From Chloroflexota bacterium (GTDB lineage Bacteria > Chloroflexota > Limnocylindria > Limnocylindrales > CSP1-4): DNA of 5,763 nt. Positions 1 to 5,326 of this stretch are shown one piece after another. A program made the translations under genes and the position numbers. The stretch is taken from assembly GCA_004298915.1 (NCBI GenBank), contig SCTE01000281.1, positions 1 to 5,763 of the forward strand, given 5' to 3'. The first letter of the stretch is position 1; each line of letters begins with the position of its first letter. The notes below the pieces were generated by a model. The model had not been told where the DNA came from. It did not search any database and saw only the letters and a list, made by a program, of their open reading frames with translations.

Positions 1-1131
1 GAAGAATCCGGTTGTCACGAAGGCGCCTACCCAACCTCGATCGAGGCGGGAGACAGTCCGAGCGAGGTCGAGTCCGCTCGTTGGTGGCGCAGATCCTGCG
101 ACGCATTTCGCCTGCCCTAACACCACAAGCTTCAGTGATCCAGAGCCGACTCCGAGGTCCAGCCGGCTGACGAAATCGATGCCTCCATCGCCGGCCCGTT
201 TCGTGATCCAGCCTGGATGATATTGCCCGCTTTCCTTCAAGAAGCTTCCGACAATTTCTGACGCCAACCCCTCAAAGCGATGCTCGCCGACGCCTTCGAA
301 TGGACCCAACCGCTTGTAGTGCGAGATCACTGTCTGGAGCGCGGTATCCGCGGCCGTTCCAGGCTCAGGCTTCTGTACATCCGGGCCCACAGCCGAGAAT
401 CGACTTACTCGTTGCCGGACGCGCTCGACGGCTCGATCACCTTGATCTACCCAAGTGCGCCAGGACAAAGGCGCGAGGGCGTTGGCCTGCTCCACCGACT
501 TCGTCGGATCCCGTCGGGCGCCAATCCATTCCCACGGCAGCGTGAGGCTCTCGTTGCCGAGATCAAACAAGTTGCAGTCGAATACGTAGTTTACGAACCA
601 CCGATCTTGGCGATCCACCTGCGTCGTTAGTTGTGCTCGCTCAACGACCCCGAACCCGATGAAACGCCAAAATCCCTTCGCGTGACCTTCGTGAACGAGG
701 CTCTCGAAGAAGAGAAGCGGCGCGGCGCGAATTCGGTCCTCTCGAGATGCGGCTCGGTGTAGCGGGAACTCGGCCATGACCGCGCGATTCCCGGGCGGAT
801 CCAGTGGGTTGGGGCCAAGCGTCGCCTTGTTGTCACCGTAGTACCGGACATGACCGACGCTTGGATTGAGTTCGTCGTGCCAGGGCGTCCAATCGGAGCC
901 AAACCGATGCGGCTTTGATGCGATGAGGATCGCGGGTCGTCGCCACCCATCGACTGCCTTGATGCGAGTCACCGAGTCGATCCCATGATCGAGCTGGACT
1001 CTCCCGGCGTCGGCGAGGCCCGGCCAGTTTGGCCATCGAGTTGCGTTGAAGATATTCCGAACGCCATCGATGAACTCGACATCTGGGCCCGGGCTGGGCT
1101 TCTTGTAGCGGTAGAGTTCGAAAAGCTTCAT
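1..1131 (-). CDS. AspBHI-like modification-dependent restriction endonuclease (Mrr-type nuclease domain), 3' end cut by window edge
   Basis: Reading the minus strand from the ATG at 1131 gives 377 codons with no stop up to base 1, so the C-terminus lies outside the window. Residues about 1-240 resemble the SRA-like N-terminal domain of AspBHI, including SDWTPWHDELNPSVGHVRYY at 79-98 followed by GDNK. Residues about 280-377 look like an Mrr-type PD-(D/E)xK nuclease: FEGLASEIVGSF, then GWITKRAGDGGIDF (307-320), then QAK (340-342), then RGWVGAFVTTGFF. The likely catalytic residues are D319, Q340 and K342, with Gln in the usual Glu position as in Mrr relatives. Known relatives bind 5-methyl- or hydroxymethylcytosine and cut nearby, restricting modified phage DNA or foreign methylated DNA. 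That activity is inferred from the family. The gene is visibly poorer in GC than its neighbours (29 of 60 at 541-600). Few residues should be missing, since the catalytic motif is complete. A TTG at 1170 is an alternative start. No methyltransferase is present, as expected for this type. Confidence 0.85.
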   Translation of the reverse strand, partial: MKLFELYRYKKPSPGPDVEFIDGVRNIFNATRWPNWPGLADAGRVQLDHGIDSVTRIKAVDGWRRPAILIASKPHRFGSDWTPWHDELNPSVGHVRYYGDNKATLGPNPLDPPGNRAVMAEFPLHRAASREDRIRAAPLLFFESLVHEGHAKGFWRFIGFGVVERAQLTTQVDRQDRWFVNYVFDCNLFDLGNESLTLPWEWIGARRDPTKSVEQANALAPLSWRTWVDQGDRAVERVRQRVSRFSAVGPDVQKPEPGTAADTALQTVISHYKRLGPFEGVGEHRFEGLASEIVGSFLKESGQYHPGWITKRAGDGGIDFVSRLDLGVGSGSLKLVVLGQAKCVAGSAPPTSGLDLARTVSRLDRGWVGAFVTTGFF

Positions 1132-1168
1132 CGCTCCGGCAGCATCCCGCCTGAAAGGGTCGAACTCC

Positions 1169-1197
1169 AATCTACGTCCCGGGCGCCAGGCTCACAA
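1169..1197 (-). promoter_or_regulatory. possible promoter for the restriction endonuclease gene
   Basis: On the minus strand TTGTGA (1197-1192) and TAGATT (1174-1169) are separated by 17 bases, each matching four of six consensus positions. Transcription would begin near 1162, about 30 bases before the ATG at 1131. The box overlaps the region just after the oxygenase stop, so the endonuclease could have its own promoter as well as read-through. Matches of this quality occur by chance, so this is weak. Confidence 0.3.
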
Positions 1198-1204
1198 CTC
1201 ACAA
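1191..1204. repeat. 7-bp tandem duplication at the oxygenase stop codon
   Basis: CTCACAA occurs twice in direct succession (1191-1197 and 1198-1204), followed by CTC. On the minus strand one copy supplies the oxygenase TGA (1201-1199). The other copy supplies an in-frame stop (1194-1192) upstream of the endonuclease start, which bounds how far that gene can extend upstream. It looks like a small slippage duplication, and no function is suggested. Confidence 0.6.
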
Positions 1205-2329
1205 CTCGATTCCCGACTTCGCCCCAGCTTCCGCCAGCTCTGCCAAGCGCCGCCGATACGCGATCGACGCCCGATCCGGGCCTGCGATGTGCAACTCCGC
1301 GCTGAGATCGACCGGGAGCGCCTCGGGGCGCTGTGATTCGGCGATCGGGCGATCCTGGTCCAGGATGACCGCCTGGAAGGCGGCGAGCTCGGCATCGGCG
1401 GAGGGATCGAGCTTGTAGGTCCGGGCGTTCCAGGTGAACGACCGGCAGCTCCGGGCCGACAGCGGCGCGACGGCCACGAACAGCACGAACCGGTTGCCAT
1501 CGGGCCGGTCGGCCGACGGCGGCAGGCGCTGGTCGAGGGTCACCGACAGCGGCAGGTGGAGCGTGTAGGTCGTCGGGTCGCGCTGGACCACCGCCCCCGG
1601 CGCGACGTCACCCTTGACCGATGCCTGCGGTTCCTCGAGGGCGATGTCGAATGAGATCGTCGTCCCGTCGTCCCGGACCTCGTGCTCGGGGCTGAGCGGC
1701 TTGCTGCGATCGCCGAGGATGCCCTCGTGGACCCAGGGGAAGTGGCTGAAGTCCACGAAGTTCTCGACCCGCCGGGCCGCCGAGCAGGCCCAGTCGTACG
1801 TCTCGATCGGGATCGTCCGGATGCCCTCGACGCCCCACCAGGTCGAGGCGTCGGGGAGGGGATAGACAGCCTCGGGCGCCTCCCAGCCGCCGGGTCCGGG
1901 CTCCAGCAGCACCCAGACGAGCCCGACCGCGATCGACGTCGCAAGGCGCTCGACCCGTGCCCGGGCCGGGATCGATCGCCCGTGGACGGCCGGGATCCGG
2001 CGCACGATCCCGCGCCGGTCGTAGCTCCAGCCGTGGTAGGCGCACACGAGGCACGGCTCGCCGACCGTGCCGCTCCCATCCGGGGCGGGCTGCGACCCGT
2101 CGTCCACCCAGCCGAGGCTCAGCGCCGTCCCGCGATGGACGCACAGGTCCGGGAAGCACGCGATGTCGTCGCCCAGCCGCACGACCACGAGCTGCTCGTC
2201 GAGCAGGGTGACGGGGAGCGGGCGACCGCCGGCGGCGTCGAGCTCGTCCACGTGCGCCACGGGGTGCCAGCAGCGCCGCAGCGCCTGGTGGAGACGGGAC
2301 TCGCCGGAGGCGTCGAGGTGGATGTCCAT
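1199..2329 (-). CDS. Rieske [2Fe-2S] non-heme iron oxygenase, alpha subunit (VanA-like)
   Basis: This is a 376-residue ring-hydroxylating or demethylating oxygenase subunit. The N-terminal Rieske domain binds a [2Fe-2S] cluster through C63-x-H65 (CVHRG) and C96-x2-H99 (CAYHGW). The catalytic domain carries N190-x2-D193-x2-H196-x4-H201 (NFVDFSHFPWVH) and DQDRPIAESQRPE at 324-336, where D326 is the likely third ligand of the mononuclear iron. Family members insert oxygen into or demethylate aromatic, sterol-like or chlorophyll-type substrates, taking electrons from a separate reductase that is not in this window. The substrate cannot be told from sequence. The reading frame also allows an ATG at 2404, but conserved sequence begins near MDIHLD, and GATACT lies 6 bases before the ATG at 2329, so I chose that start. 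The spacing between the two Rieske half-motifs is 30 residues, longer than the common 15-21, because of an insert rich in Gly, Asp and Pro (about 76-90). The protein is probably cytoplasmic, since there is no signal peptide. Confidence 0.93.
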   Translation of the reverse strand: MDIHLDASGESRLHQALRRCWHPVAHVDELDAAGGRPLPVTLLDEQLVVVRLGDDIACFPDLCVHRGTALSLGWVDDGSQPAPDGSGTVGEPCLVCAYHGWSYDRRGIVRRIPAVHGRSIPARARVERLATSIAVGLVWVLLEPGPGGWEAPEAVYPLPDASTWWGVEGIRTIPIETYDWACSAARRVENFVDFSHFPWVHEGILGDRSKPLSPEHEVRDDGTTISFDIALEEPQASVKGDVAPGAVVQRDPTTYTLHLPLSVTLDQRLPPSADRPDGNRFVLFVAVAPLSARSCRSFTWNARTYKLDPSADAELAAFQAVILDQDRPIAESQRPEALPVDLSAELHIAGPDRASIAYRRRLAELAEAGAKSGIEL

Positions 2330-2427
2330 GGGTGAAGTATCGGGCCGCGACAGCCAGACCGATGGATGTCGGGGCGTCGTAACTCCAGGGTGAGCCGCAG
2401 CCAATCTCCGGTCGGTAGCGTCGGGCG
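2330..2427. other. divergent intergenic region between the oxygenase and the DUF4160 gene
   Basis: This 98-base gap must hold the promoters for both halves of the window. Leftward there is GATACT at 2341-2336. Rightward there is TAGCGT (2416-2421), which fits TANNNT and ends 6 bases before the DUF4160 ATG at 2428. I see no convincing -35 boxes, terminators, tRNA or strong repeats here. Confidence 0.4.
2336..2341 (-). promoter_or_regulatory. -10-like element for the Rieske oxygenase gene, leaderless geometry
   Basis: GATACT reads on the minus strand at 2341-2336 and ends 6 bases before the ATG at 2329. That would place transcription initiation at or next to the start codon. No Shine-Dalgarno sequence is visible between them and no good -35 box is present. 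The element is the main reason for preferring the start at 2329 over 2404. Confidence 0.4.
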
Positions 2428-2688
2428 ATGCCTGAGGTGTCGCGGTTCTTTGGCATCGTCATTCAGATGTACCTCGATGATCATGTTCCGCCCCACTTCC
2501 ACGCTCGTCACGCGGGAATGGAGGTCGTGGTCGCGATCGAGACGATGGCGATCCTCAGAGGTCGGCTTTCGCCGCGCGCGCATGCATTGGTCGTGGAGTG
2601 GGCATCGCTCCATCTGGAAGAACTCTCGGCGGACTGGGAACTGGCTAGATCGAACCGTCCATTGAAGCGCATCGCGCCCCTGCGCTAG
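2428..2688 (+). CDS. DUF4160 family protein, first gene of a DUF4160-DUF2442 pair
   Basis: This 86-residue protein begins MPEVSRFFGIVIQMYLDDHV and continues PPHFHARH, the signature opening of DUF4160. The HxPPHFHxxH cluster (H19, P21, P22, H23, H25, H28) is the most distinctive segment and could form a catalytic or metal site, although no biochemical role is established that I know of. It is followed by two short strands (MEVVVAIET, AILRGRL) and a helix (SPRAHALVVEWASLHLEELSADWELA), and the basic tail RPLKRIAP is typical of the family. The stop is 8 bases before the next gene, so the two are surely cotranscribed. The pairing of DUF4160 with DUF2442 recurs across bacteria and has the size and layout of a toxin-antitoxin cassette. 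That interpretation is inference, strengthened here by four such cassettes directly downstream. Confidence 0.9.
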   Translation: MPEVSRFFGIVIQMYLDDHVPPHFHARHAGMEVVVAIETMAILRGRLSPRAHALVVEWASLHLEELSADWELARSNRPLKRIAPLR

Positions 2689-2696
2689 CATCGGGT

Positions 2697-3002
2697 GTGA
2701 TGTTGCTTCGCGTTCAATCTGCCGAGCCGCTCGAAGGTCGACGGCTGCGCCTGACCTTGACGAACGGTGCCGTTGTGGAGCGGGACGTCCAGGACCTGCT
2801 GTGGGGCCCGCTGTTCGATCGCTTGCGCTCCGACGACGCGCTCTTCCGCCGCGTCCGCGCGCGGAACGGGACGGTCGTCTGGCCGGGCAATCTCGACATC
2901 GCACCAGAGACACTCATCTGGGACGGGCTCGATCCGGCCGAGAGTGGCCGCAGCCCTGAACCGTTCCTGCGACCGCGTTCGCCCAGTCGATCGTCTCGCT
3001 AG
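2697..3002 (+). CDS. DUF2442 family protein, second gene of the pair
   Basis: This is a protein of about 100 residues, starting at GTG 2697 or the adjacent ATG 2700. Counting from the ATG, LRLTLTNGAVVERDVQDLL (16-34), GPLFDRLRSDDALFRRV (36-52) and NGTVVWPGNLDIAPETLIWD (56-75) match the DUF2442 pattern of beta strands ending in a tVvWp-aDi-PE-Lyd motif. The tail after residue 80 (SGRSPEPFLRPRSPSRSSR) is rich in Arg, Ser and Pro, looks disordered and is probably a local extension. A neighbouring DUF4160 gene 8 bases upstream is the usual partner. The molecular function is unknown. By size and fold it could be the binding partner, possibly the antitoxin, of the DUF4160 protein, but nothing in the sequence shows DNA binding. 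Confidence 0.87.
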   Translation: MMLLRVQSAEPLEGRRLRLTLTNGAVVERDVQDLLWGPLFDRLRSDDALFRRVRARNGTVVWPGNLDIAPETLIWDGLDPAESGRSPEPFLRPRSPSRSSR

Positions 3003-3051
3003 CCCGCCTGGCCGGGATTCGATCGGCGAGGCTCAGACTCCAGCCAGGTGA

Positions 3052-3082
3052 TTGACACGAGAGGGTCACTTGTGGCCATATA
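3052..3082 (+). promoter_or_regulatory. promoter of the first Phd-type antitoxin, with an imperfect palindrome
   Basis: TTGACA at 3052-3057 is a perfect -35 box. CATATA at 3077-3082 (spacing 19) is the best -10 and ends 5 bases before the ATG at 3088, so the transcript would be leaderless or nearly so. Between the boxes, GGTCAC-TT-GTGGCC (3064-3077) is an imperfect palindrome with five of six pairs matching. It is placed where an autorepressor would block RNA polymerase. Confidence 0.55.
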
Positions 3083-3087
3083 TCCCC

Positions 3088-3354
3088 ATGAAGCGCGTTG
3101 GGGTGGCCGAGCTGAAGAACAACCTTTCGCGCTACCTGCGCGCGGCCGAGGCGGGCGAGACCATCGAGGTGACCGATCACGCGAGAGCCTTGGCCCGGCT
3201 CGTGCCGATCGACGCCCCGCGGCGGGTCACGATCCGACCGGCGACCCGCACGCTCGCGGACATCCAGGCTCGTCAGATCGCGCCACTGCGGCTGGGCGTT
3301 GACTTGGGGACGATCCTCGATGACGAGCGCGCCGACCGCGTGCTCCCCGGCTGA
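3088..3354 (+). CDS. Phd/YefM-type antitoxin (VapB role) of the first PIN cassette
   Basis: This 88-residue protein opens MKRVGVAELKNNLSRYLRAA and continues EAGETIEVTDHARALARLVPID. That is the Phd/YefM fold, in which strand-helix-strand elements dimerise and bind operator DNA. The C-terminal half (about 45-88, ending LGTILDDERADRVLPG) is the part that would wrap and block the toxin. In-frame TTG at 3052 would add 12 residues, but it coincides with the -35 box and the added residues are not family-like, so the ATG at 3088 is preferred. The toxin gene follows after 6 bases. The protein is expected to neutralise the PIN ribonuclease and to repress its own promoter together with it. Family assignment is firm; the details are inferred. 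Confidence 0.86.
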   Translation: MKRVGVAELKNNLSRYLRAAEAGETIEVTDHARALARLVPIDAPRRVTIRPATRTLADIQARQIAPLRLGVDLGTILDDERADRVLPG

Positions 3355-3360
3355 GCGACG

Positions 3361-3783
3361 GTGATCGCGTACGTTCACTCGTCGGTCGTCCTCCGGATCG
3401 TCCTGGGTCAGCCGGACCCGTTGCCCGAGTGGCCCCACGTCGAGCGAGCGATCTCGAGCGAGCTTCTCCGGGTGGAGTGCCTTCGGACGATCGACCGGCT
3501 GCGAATCCGGGCCGGCCTCGACGATCAAACCGTGGCCGAGCGCCGCGGCGCCCTGCTCGAGACCATCGAGGCGATCGACGTCGTTGCGCTTGACGCCGGC
3601 ATCCTCGGCCGCGCGGCAGAGCCGTTTCCGACGCTCGTAAGAACGCTCGATGCACTCCATCTGGCAAGCGCCCTGGCGATCCGCGAGGAGATCCCGTCCC
3701 TGGTGTTCCTCACCCACGACGTGACGCTTGGCCTCGCCGCCGCAGCAATCGGCTTCGATGTGCGCGGAGTCATGCCTGGCTGA
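3361..3783 (+). CDS. PIN-domain (VapC-like) toxin with the first catalytic Asp replaced by His
   Basis: This 140-residue protein starts at GTG 3361, 6 bases after the antitoxin stop. It reads MIAYVHSSVVLRIVLGQPD, where relatives have YVDSS: residue 6 is His (CAC), not Asp. The other PIN acids seem intact: E39 in SSELLRVECLR, D97 in RTLDALHLASAL and D120 in LTHD. VapC-type PIN domains use these acids to hold Mg or Mn and cut tRNA or rRNA. Losing the first acid normally removes or cripples activity, so this may be a disabled toxin, one with altered metal use, or a sequencing error. A single GAC to CAC change would explain it. The rest of the frame is undamaged and ends at the usual C-terminus (FDVRGVMPG), so it is not decaying in an obvious way. 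Family assignment is strong; activity is doubtful. Confidence 0.88.
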   Translation: MIAYVHSSVVLRIVLGQPDPLPEWPHVERAISSELLRVECLRTIDRLRIRAGLDDQTVAERRGALLETIEAIDVVALDAGILGRAAEPFPTLVRTLDALHLASALAIREEIPSLVFLTHDVTLGLAAAAIGFDVRGVMPG

Positions 3784-3796
3784 CTCGGGTGAGCCA

Positions 3797-3837
3797 CATG
3801 GCACTCGCTACTCCCAGAGTGCTATCATAGTGCCATG
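3797..3837 (+). promoter_or_regulatory. promoter/operator of the second Phd-type antitoxin
   Basis: TATCAT (3823-3828) is a good -10 and ends 6 bases before the ATG at 3835, implying a leaderless message. CATGGCACT (3797-3805) and AGTGCCATG (3829-3837) form a perfect 9-base inverted repeat. Nested inside it, GCACTC (3801-3806) pairs with GAGTGC (3817-3822). The AGTGC core therefore appears three times, flanking the -10 and running into the start codon, as expected for an operator bound by an antitoxin-toxin complex. The -35 region is weak. Confidence 0.55.
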
Positions 3838-4137
3838 AGAGTCGTGACAGCCCTTGACGTTCGTCGTCGGTTCGGCCAGATCATCGACGAGGCGGCGGCG
3901 GGGGAGCGGATCGTCATCGAGCGGGCCGGTCAGCCCGTGGCCGCCCTCGTGCCGCTCGCCGATCTGGCCCTCGTGGATCCCGATCGACGGCGGGCATCGC
4001 GCCTGGCCGCGATCGACGATGTTCGGCAACTCGCTCGGCGACGTCCCTTCGCGCCCGGCTTCGACCCGGTCGATGCCATCCGGGAAGGTCGACGGTCGCG
4101 CGAAGATCGAGTTCCCCGTCCCGGTCGGACGCCGTGA
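3835..4137 (+). CDS. Phd/YefM-type antitoxin of the second PIN cassette
   Basis: This 100-residue protein begins MRVVTALDVRRRFGQIIDEA and continues AAGERIVIERAGQPVAALVPLADL, matching the N-terminal DNA-binding and dimerisation fold of Phd/YefM antitoxins. The remainder (RASRLAAIDDVRQLARRRPFA, then FDPVDAIREGRR) is a charged helix and tail that would bind the toxin. It has the same fold as the antitoxin at 3088 but is clearly diverged, so the two are not a recent duplication. Its stop TGA overlaps the toxin GTG by four bases (4134-4137), which suggests translational coupling. It is likely to repress the operator at its own start codon. Confidence 0.86.
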   Translation: MRVVTALDVRRRFGQIIDEAAAGERIVIERAGQPVAALVPLADLALVDPDRRRASRLAAIDDVRQLARRRPFAPGFDPVDAIREGRRSREDRVPRPGRTP

Positions 4138-4550
4138 CCTTCAGTTCCGGGCTACCTGCCGTCGTCGTTGATGCGTCAGCGGCCATGGCCTTTCTGGCGG
4201 GGGACGAGGTGTGGCTGAAGCGCTGGACGGCGTGGACGGAGGCCGAAGCCATGGTCCTTGCGCCCCCGCACTTTCCGGTAGAGGTCGCGAACGCCCTCCT
4301 GCGAAGTGCGAGGATCCCGGCAATCGACGCGTCAGCGCGGCTCGCCCGGCTGTATGCGACGGGCATCGATGTTGCCGACCGGGGCCTGCCGGGCCTCGTC
4401 GGCGCGATCGAGCTCGCGGATCGGCACGGCCTCAGCGTCTACGACGCGCTCTACCTGGACCTCGTCCTCGACGTCGACGGGACGCTCGCGACACTTGACC
4501 GGCACCTGGCTCGCGCCGCCGTCGCAGAAGGCGTCCAGCTGACCGCCTGA
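4134..4550 (+). CDS. PIN-domain (VapC-like) ribonuclease toxin of the second cassette
   Basis: This 138-residue protein starts at GTG 4134 inside the antitoxin stop. The PIN acids are all present: D13 in VVVDASAAMAFLAGDE, E50 in PPHFPVEVANALL, D104 in HGLSVYDALYLDLV and D122 in LATLDRHLARAA. The spacing fits a complete VapC-type nuclease. By family it should be a metal-dependent RNase acting on tRNA or rRNA in the cytoplasm, held inactive by the protein encoded just upstream. Residues 1-9 precede the first strand and are probably a flexible start. The order and overlap with the antitoxin support a functional cassette, in contrast to the altered active site of the PIN protein at 3361. Confidence 0.9.
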   Translation: MTFSSGLPAVVVDASAAMAFLAGDEVWLKRWTAWTEAEAMVLAPPHFPVEVANALLRSARIPAIDASARLARLYATGIDVADRGLPGLVGAIELADRHGLSVYDALYLDLVLDVDGTLATLDRHLARAAVAEGVQLTA

Positions 4551-4562
4551 CCTCGTTGAGAC

Positions 4563-4598
4563 TTGACGACCGTGCGATAGATCAGTGATCATTCGCAC
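4563..4598 (+). promoter_or_regulatory. promoter with 27-base palindromic operator for the AbrB-type antitoxin
   Basis: TTGACG (4563-4568) and GATCAT (4587-4592, spacing 18) form a plausible promoter ending 6 bases before the ATG at 4599. A palindrome spans 4572-4598 with centre at 4585: outer arms GTGCGA and TCGCAC, inner arms GATCA and TGATC around a central G. Of 13 base pairs, 11 are symmetric; only positions 4578-4579 and 4591-4592 break it. It abuts the start codon and covers the -10, which is the natural place for autorepression. Confidence 0.6.
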
Positions 4599-4841
4599 AT
4601 GACAGCCAACAGTGTGATTGCTGAGGCGAGACTCAGAGGACGGAACCAGCTGACGCTTCCGGAATCGGTCGTGCAGGCAGGTGGCCTGGCGGAGGGCGAG
4701 CGCTTCGCCGTCGAGATCGACCTTGCTGATCCGGACACCGTTCGACTGCATCGCCTCCGAACGAGCTATGCCGGTACCCTTCGGGATGTCTACGGGGACC
4801 CCGTCGCCGCCCTTGCTGAGGAGCGGAAGGACTGGCGGTGA
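4599..4841 (+). CDS. AbrB/MazE-type (SpoVT-like) antitoxin of the third PIN cassette
   Basis: This is an 80-residue protein. Residues 6-41 (VIAEARLRGRNQLTLPESVV, then QAGGLAEGERFAVEID) form the swapped-hairpin AbrB/MazE fold, with the typical RNQLTLP turn that contacts DNA. The C-terminal segment (SYAGTLRDVYGD, then ALAEERKDWR) is the short toxin-binding tail usual for VapB proteins with this fold. It starts at ATG 4599, directly after a palindromic operator, and ends overlapping the toxin GTG by four bases (4838-4841). It should neutralise the PIN protein and repress its own promoter. This is a different DNA-binding fold from the two Phd-type antitoxins upstream, so the cassettes have separate origins. 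Confidence 0.88.
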   Translation: MTANSVIAEARLRGRNQLTLPESVVQAGGLAEGERFAVEIDLADPDTVRLHRLRTSYAGTLRDVYGDPVAALAEERKDWR

Positions 4842-5314
4842 CGCCGGACTACCGCCGGCTCGAGGTTGCCGTTCCTGCGGAGGCCCTGATCGCGCTCGAT
4901 GCCTCGACGACGCTCGCGTATCTCGCCGGCACGGAAGCCGCGAGTGCGGCGGCCACCTGGATCTTCGATGGCTGCCTGGCGACTGGCCGCAATACGGGAG
5001 TGCTTTCGACCCTGACCGCGGCCGAGTTGTTGGTCCGGCCATTCCGTGCTGGCGACGCGTCCGTGGCGAGCGTTGAAGGCTTCCTCCGGTTCTTCGCCTC
5101 GATCCGCCTCGCGGAGGTGACGTACTCCGTTGCTCGGACCGCCGCACGGTTGCGCGCCGTGACCGGGATCTCGATGCCCGATGCCATCGTCGTCGGCACG
5201 GCGATCGAGCTCGGTGCCGACATCATCGCGACGAACGATCGCGGGTGGCCGGCCGGCCTGGCCGGCGAGGTCAGAACGCTTCGGATCGTTCAGCTCGGTG
5301 ACTTCGCCGCGTAG
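4838..5314 (+). CDS. PIN-domain (VapC-like) ribonuclease toxin of the third cassette
   Basis: This 158-residue protein starts at a GTG that overlaps the antitoxin stop. The catalytic acids are present: D21 in LIALDASTTLAYLAG, E63 in TLTAAELLVRP, D115 in GISMPDAIVVGTAIE and D134 in IIATNDRGW. The TND motif is typical of active PIN nucleases. The first Asp lies about 15 residues further in than in the shorter VapC proteins, so residues 1-16 (MTPDYRRLEVAVPAEA) are an N-terminal extension. The four-base overlap still argues for this start. The protein is expected to be a metal-dependent RNase inhibited by the upstream AbrB-type partner. A GC-rich inverted repeat near 5252-5266 falls within the WPAGLAGE codons and is a composition effect. 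Confidence 0.9.
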   Translation: MTPDYRRLEVAVPAEALIALDASTTLAYLAGTEAASAAATWIFDGCLATGRNTGVLSTLTAAELLVRPFRAGDASVASVEGFLRFFASIRLAEVTYSVARTAARLRAVTGISMPDAIVVGTAIELGADIIATNDRGWPAGLAGEVRTLRIVQLGDFAA

Positions 5315-5326
5315 GATGCCGCGGGC

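Noticed and set aside
280..630. Plus-strand open frame of 116 codons at the left end
   Set aside because: It lies antisense to the long minus-strand endonuclease frame, whose residues match a known family. The plus-strand product is low-complexity and unlike any family I know.
627..1036. Two overlapping minus-strand frames of 67 and 107 codons
   Set aside because: They are other frames of the endonuclease gene. The frame starting at 1131 stays open to base 1 and carries the conserved motifs.
2330..2404. Upstream ATG at 2404 for the oxygenase, adding 25 residues
   Set aside because: The added residues (MAAAHPGVTTPRHPSVWLSR onward) look neither conserved nor like a signal peptide. The -10-like element fits the ATG at 2329.
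1608..2462. Long alternative minus- and plus-strand frames over the oxygenase
   Set aside because: They are GC-driven shadows rich in Arg, Pro and Gly. Only the frame with the Rieske and iron-binding motifs is coherent.
2914..3804. 296-codon minus-strand frame across the first PIN cassette
   Set aside because: It is antisense to two clear toxin-antitoxin genes and to a promoter with TTGACA. The product shows no domain pattern.
4332..5147. 271-codon minus-strand frame across the second and third cassettes
   Set aside because: It is antisense to the PIN and AbrB-type genes and its composition is typical of a GC-rich shadow.
5252..5266. GCCGGCC-T-GGCCGGC inverted repeat as a terminator
   Set aside because: The loop would be one base, no T run follows, and it lies inside conserved codons of the PIN toxin.
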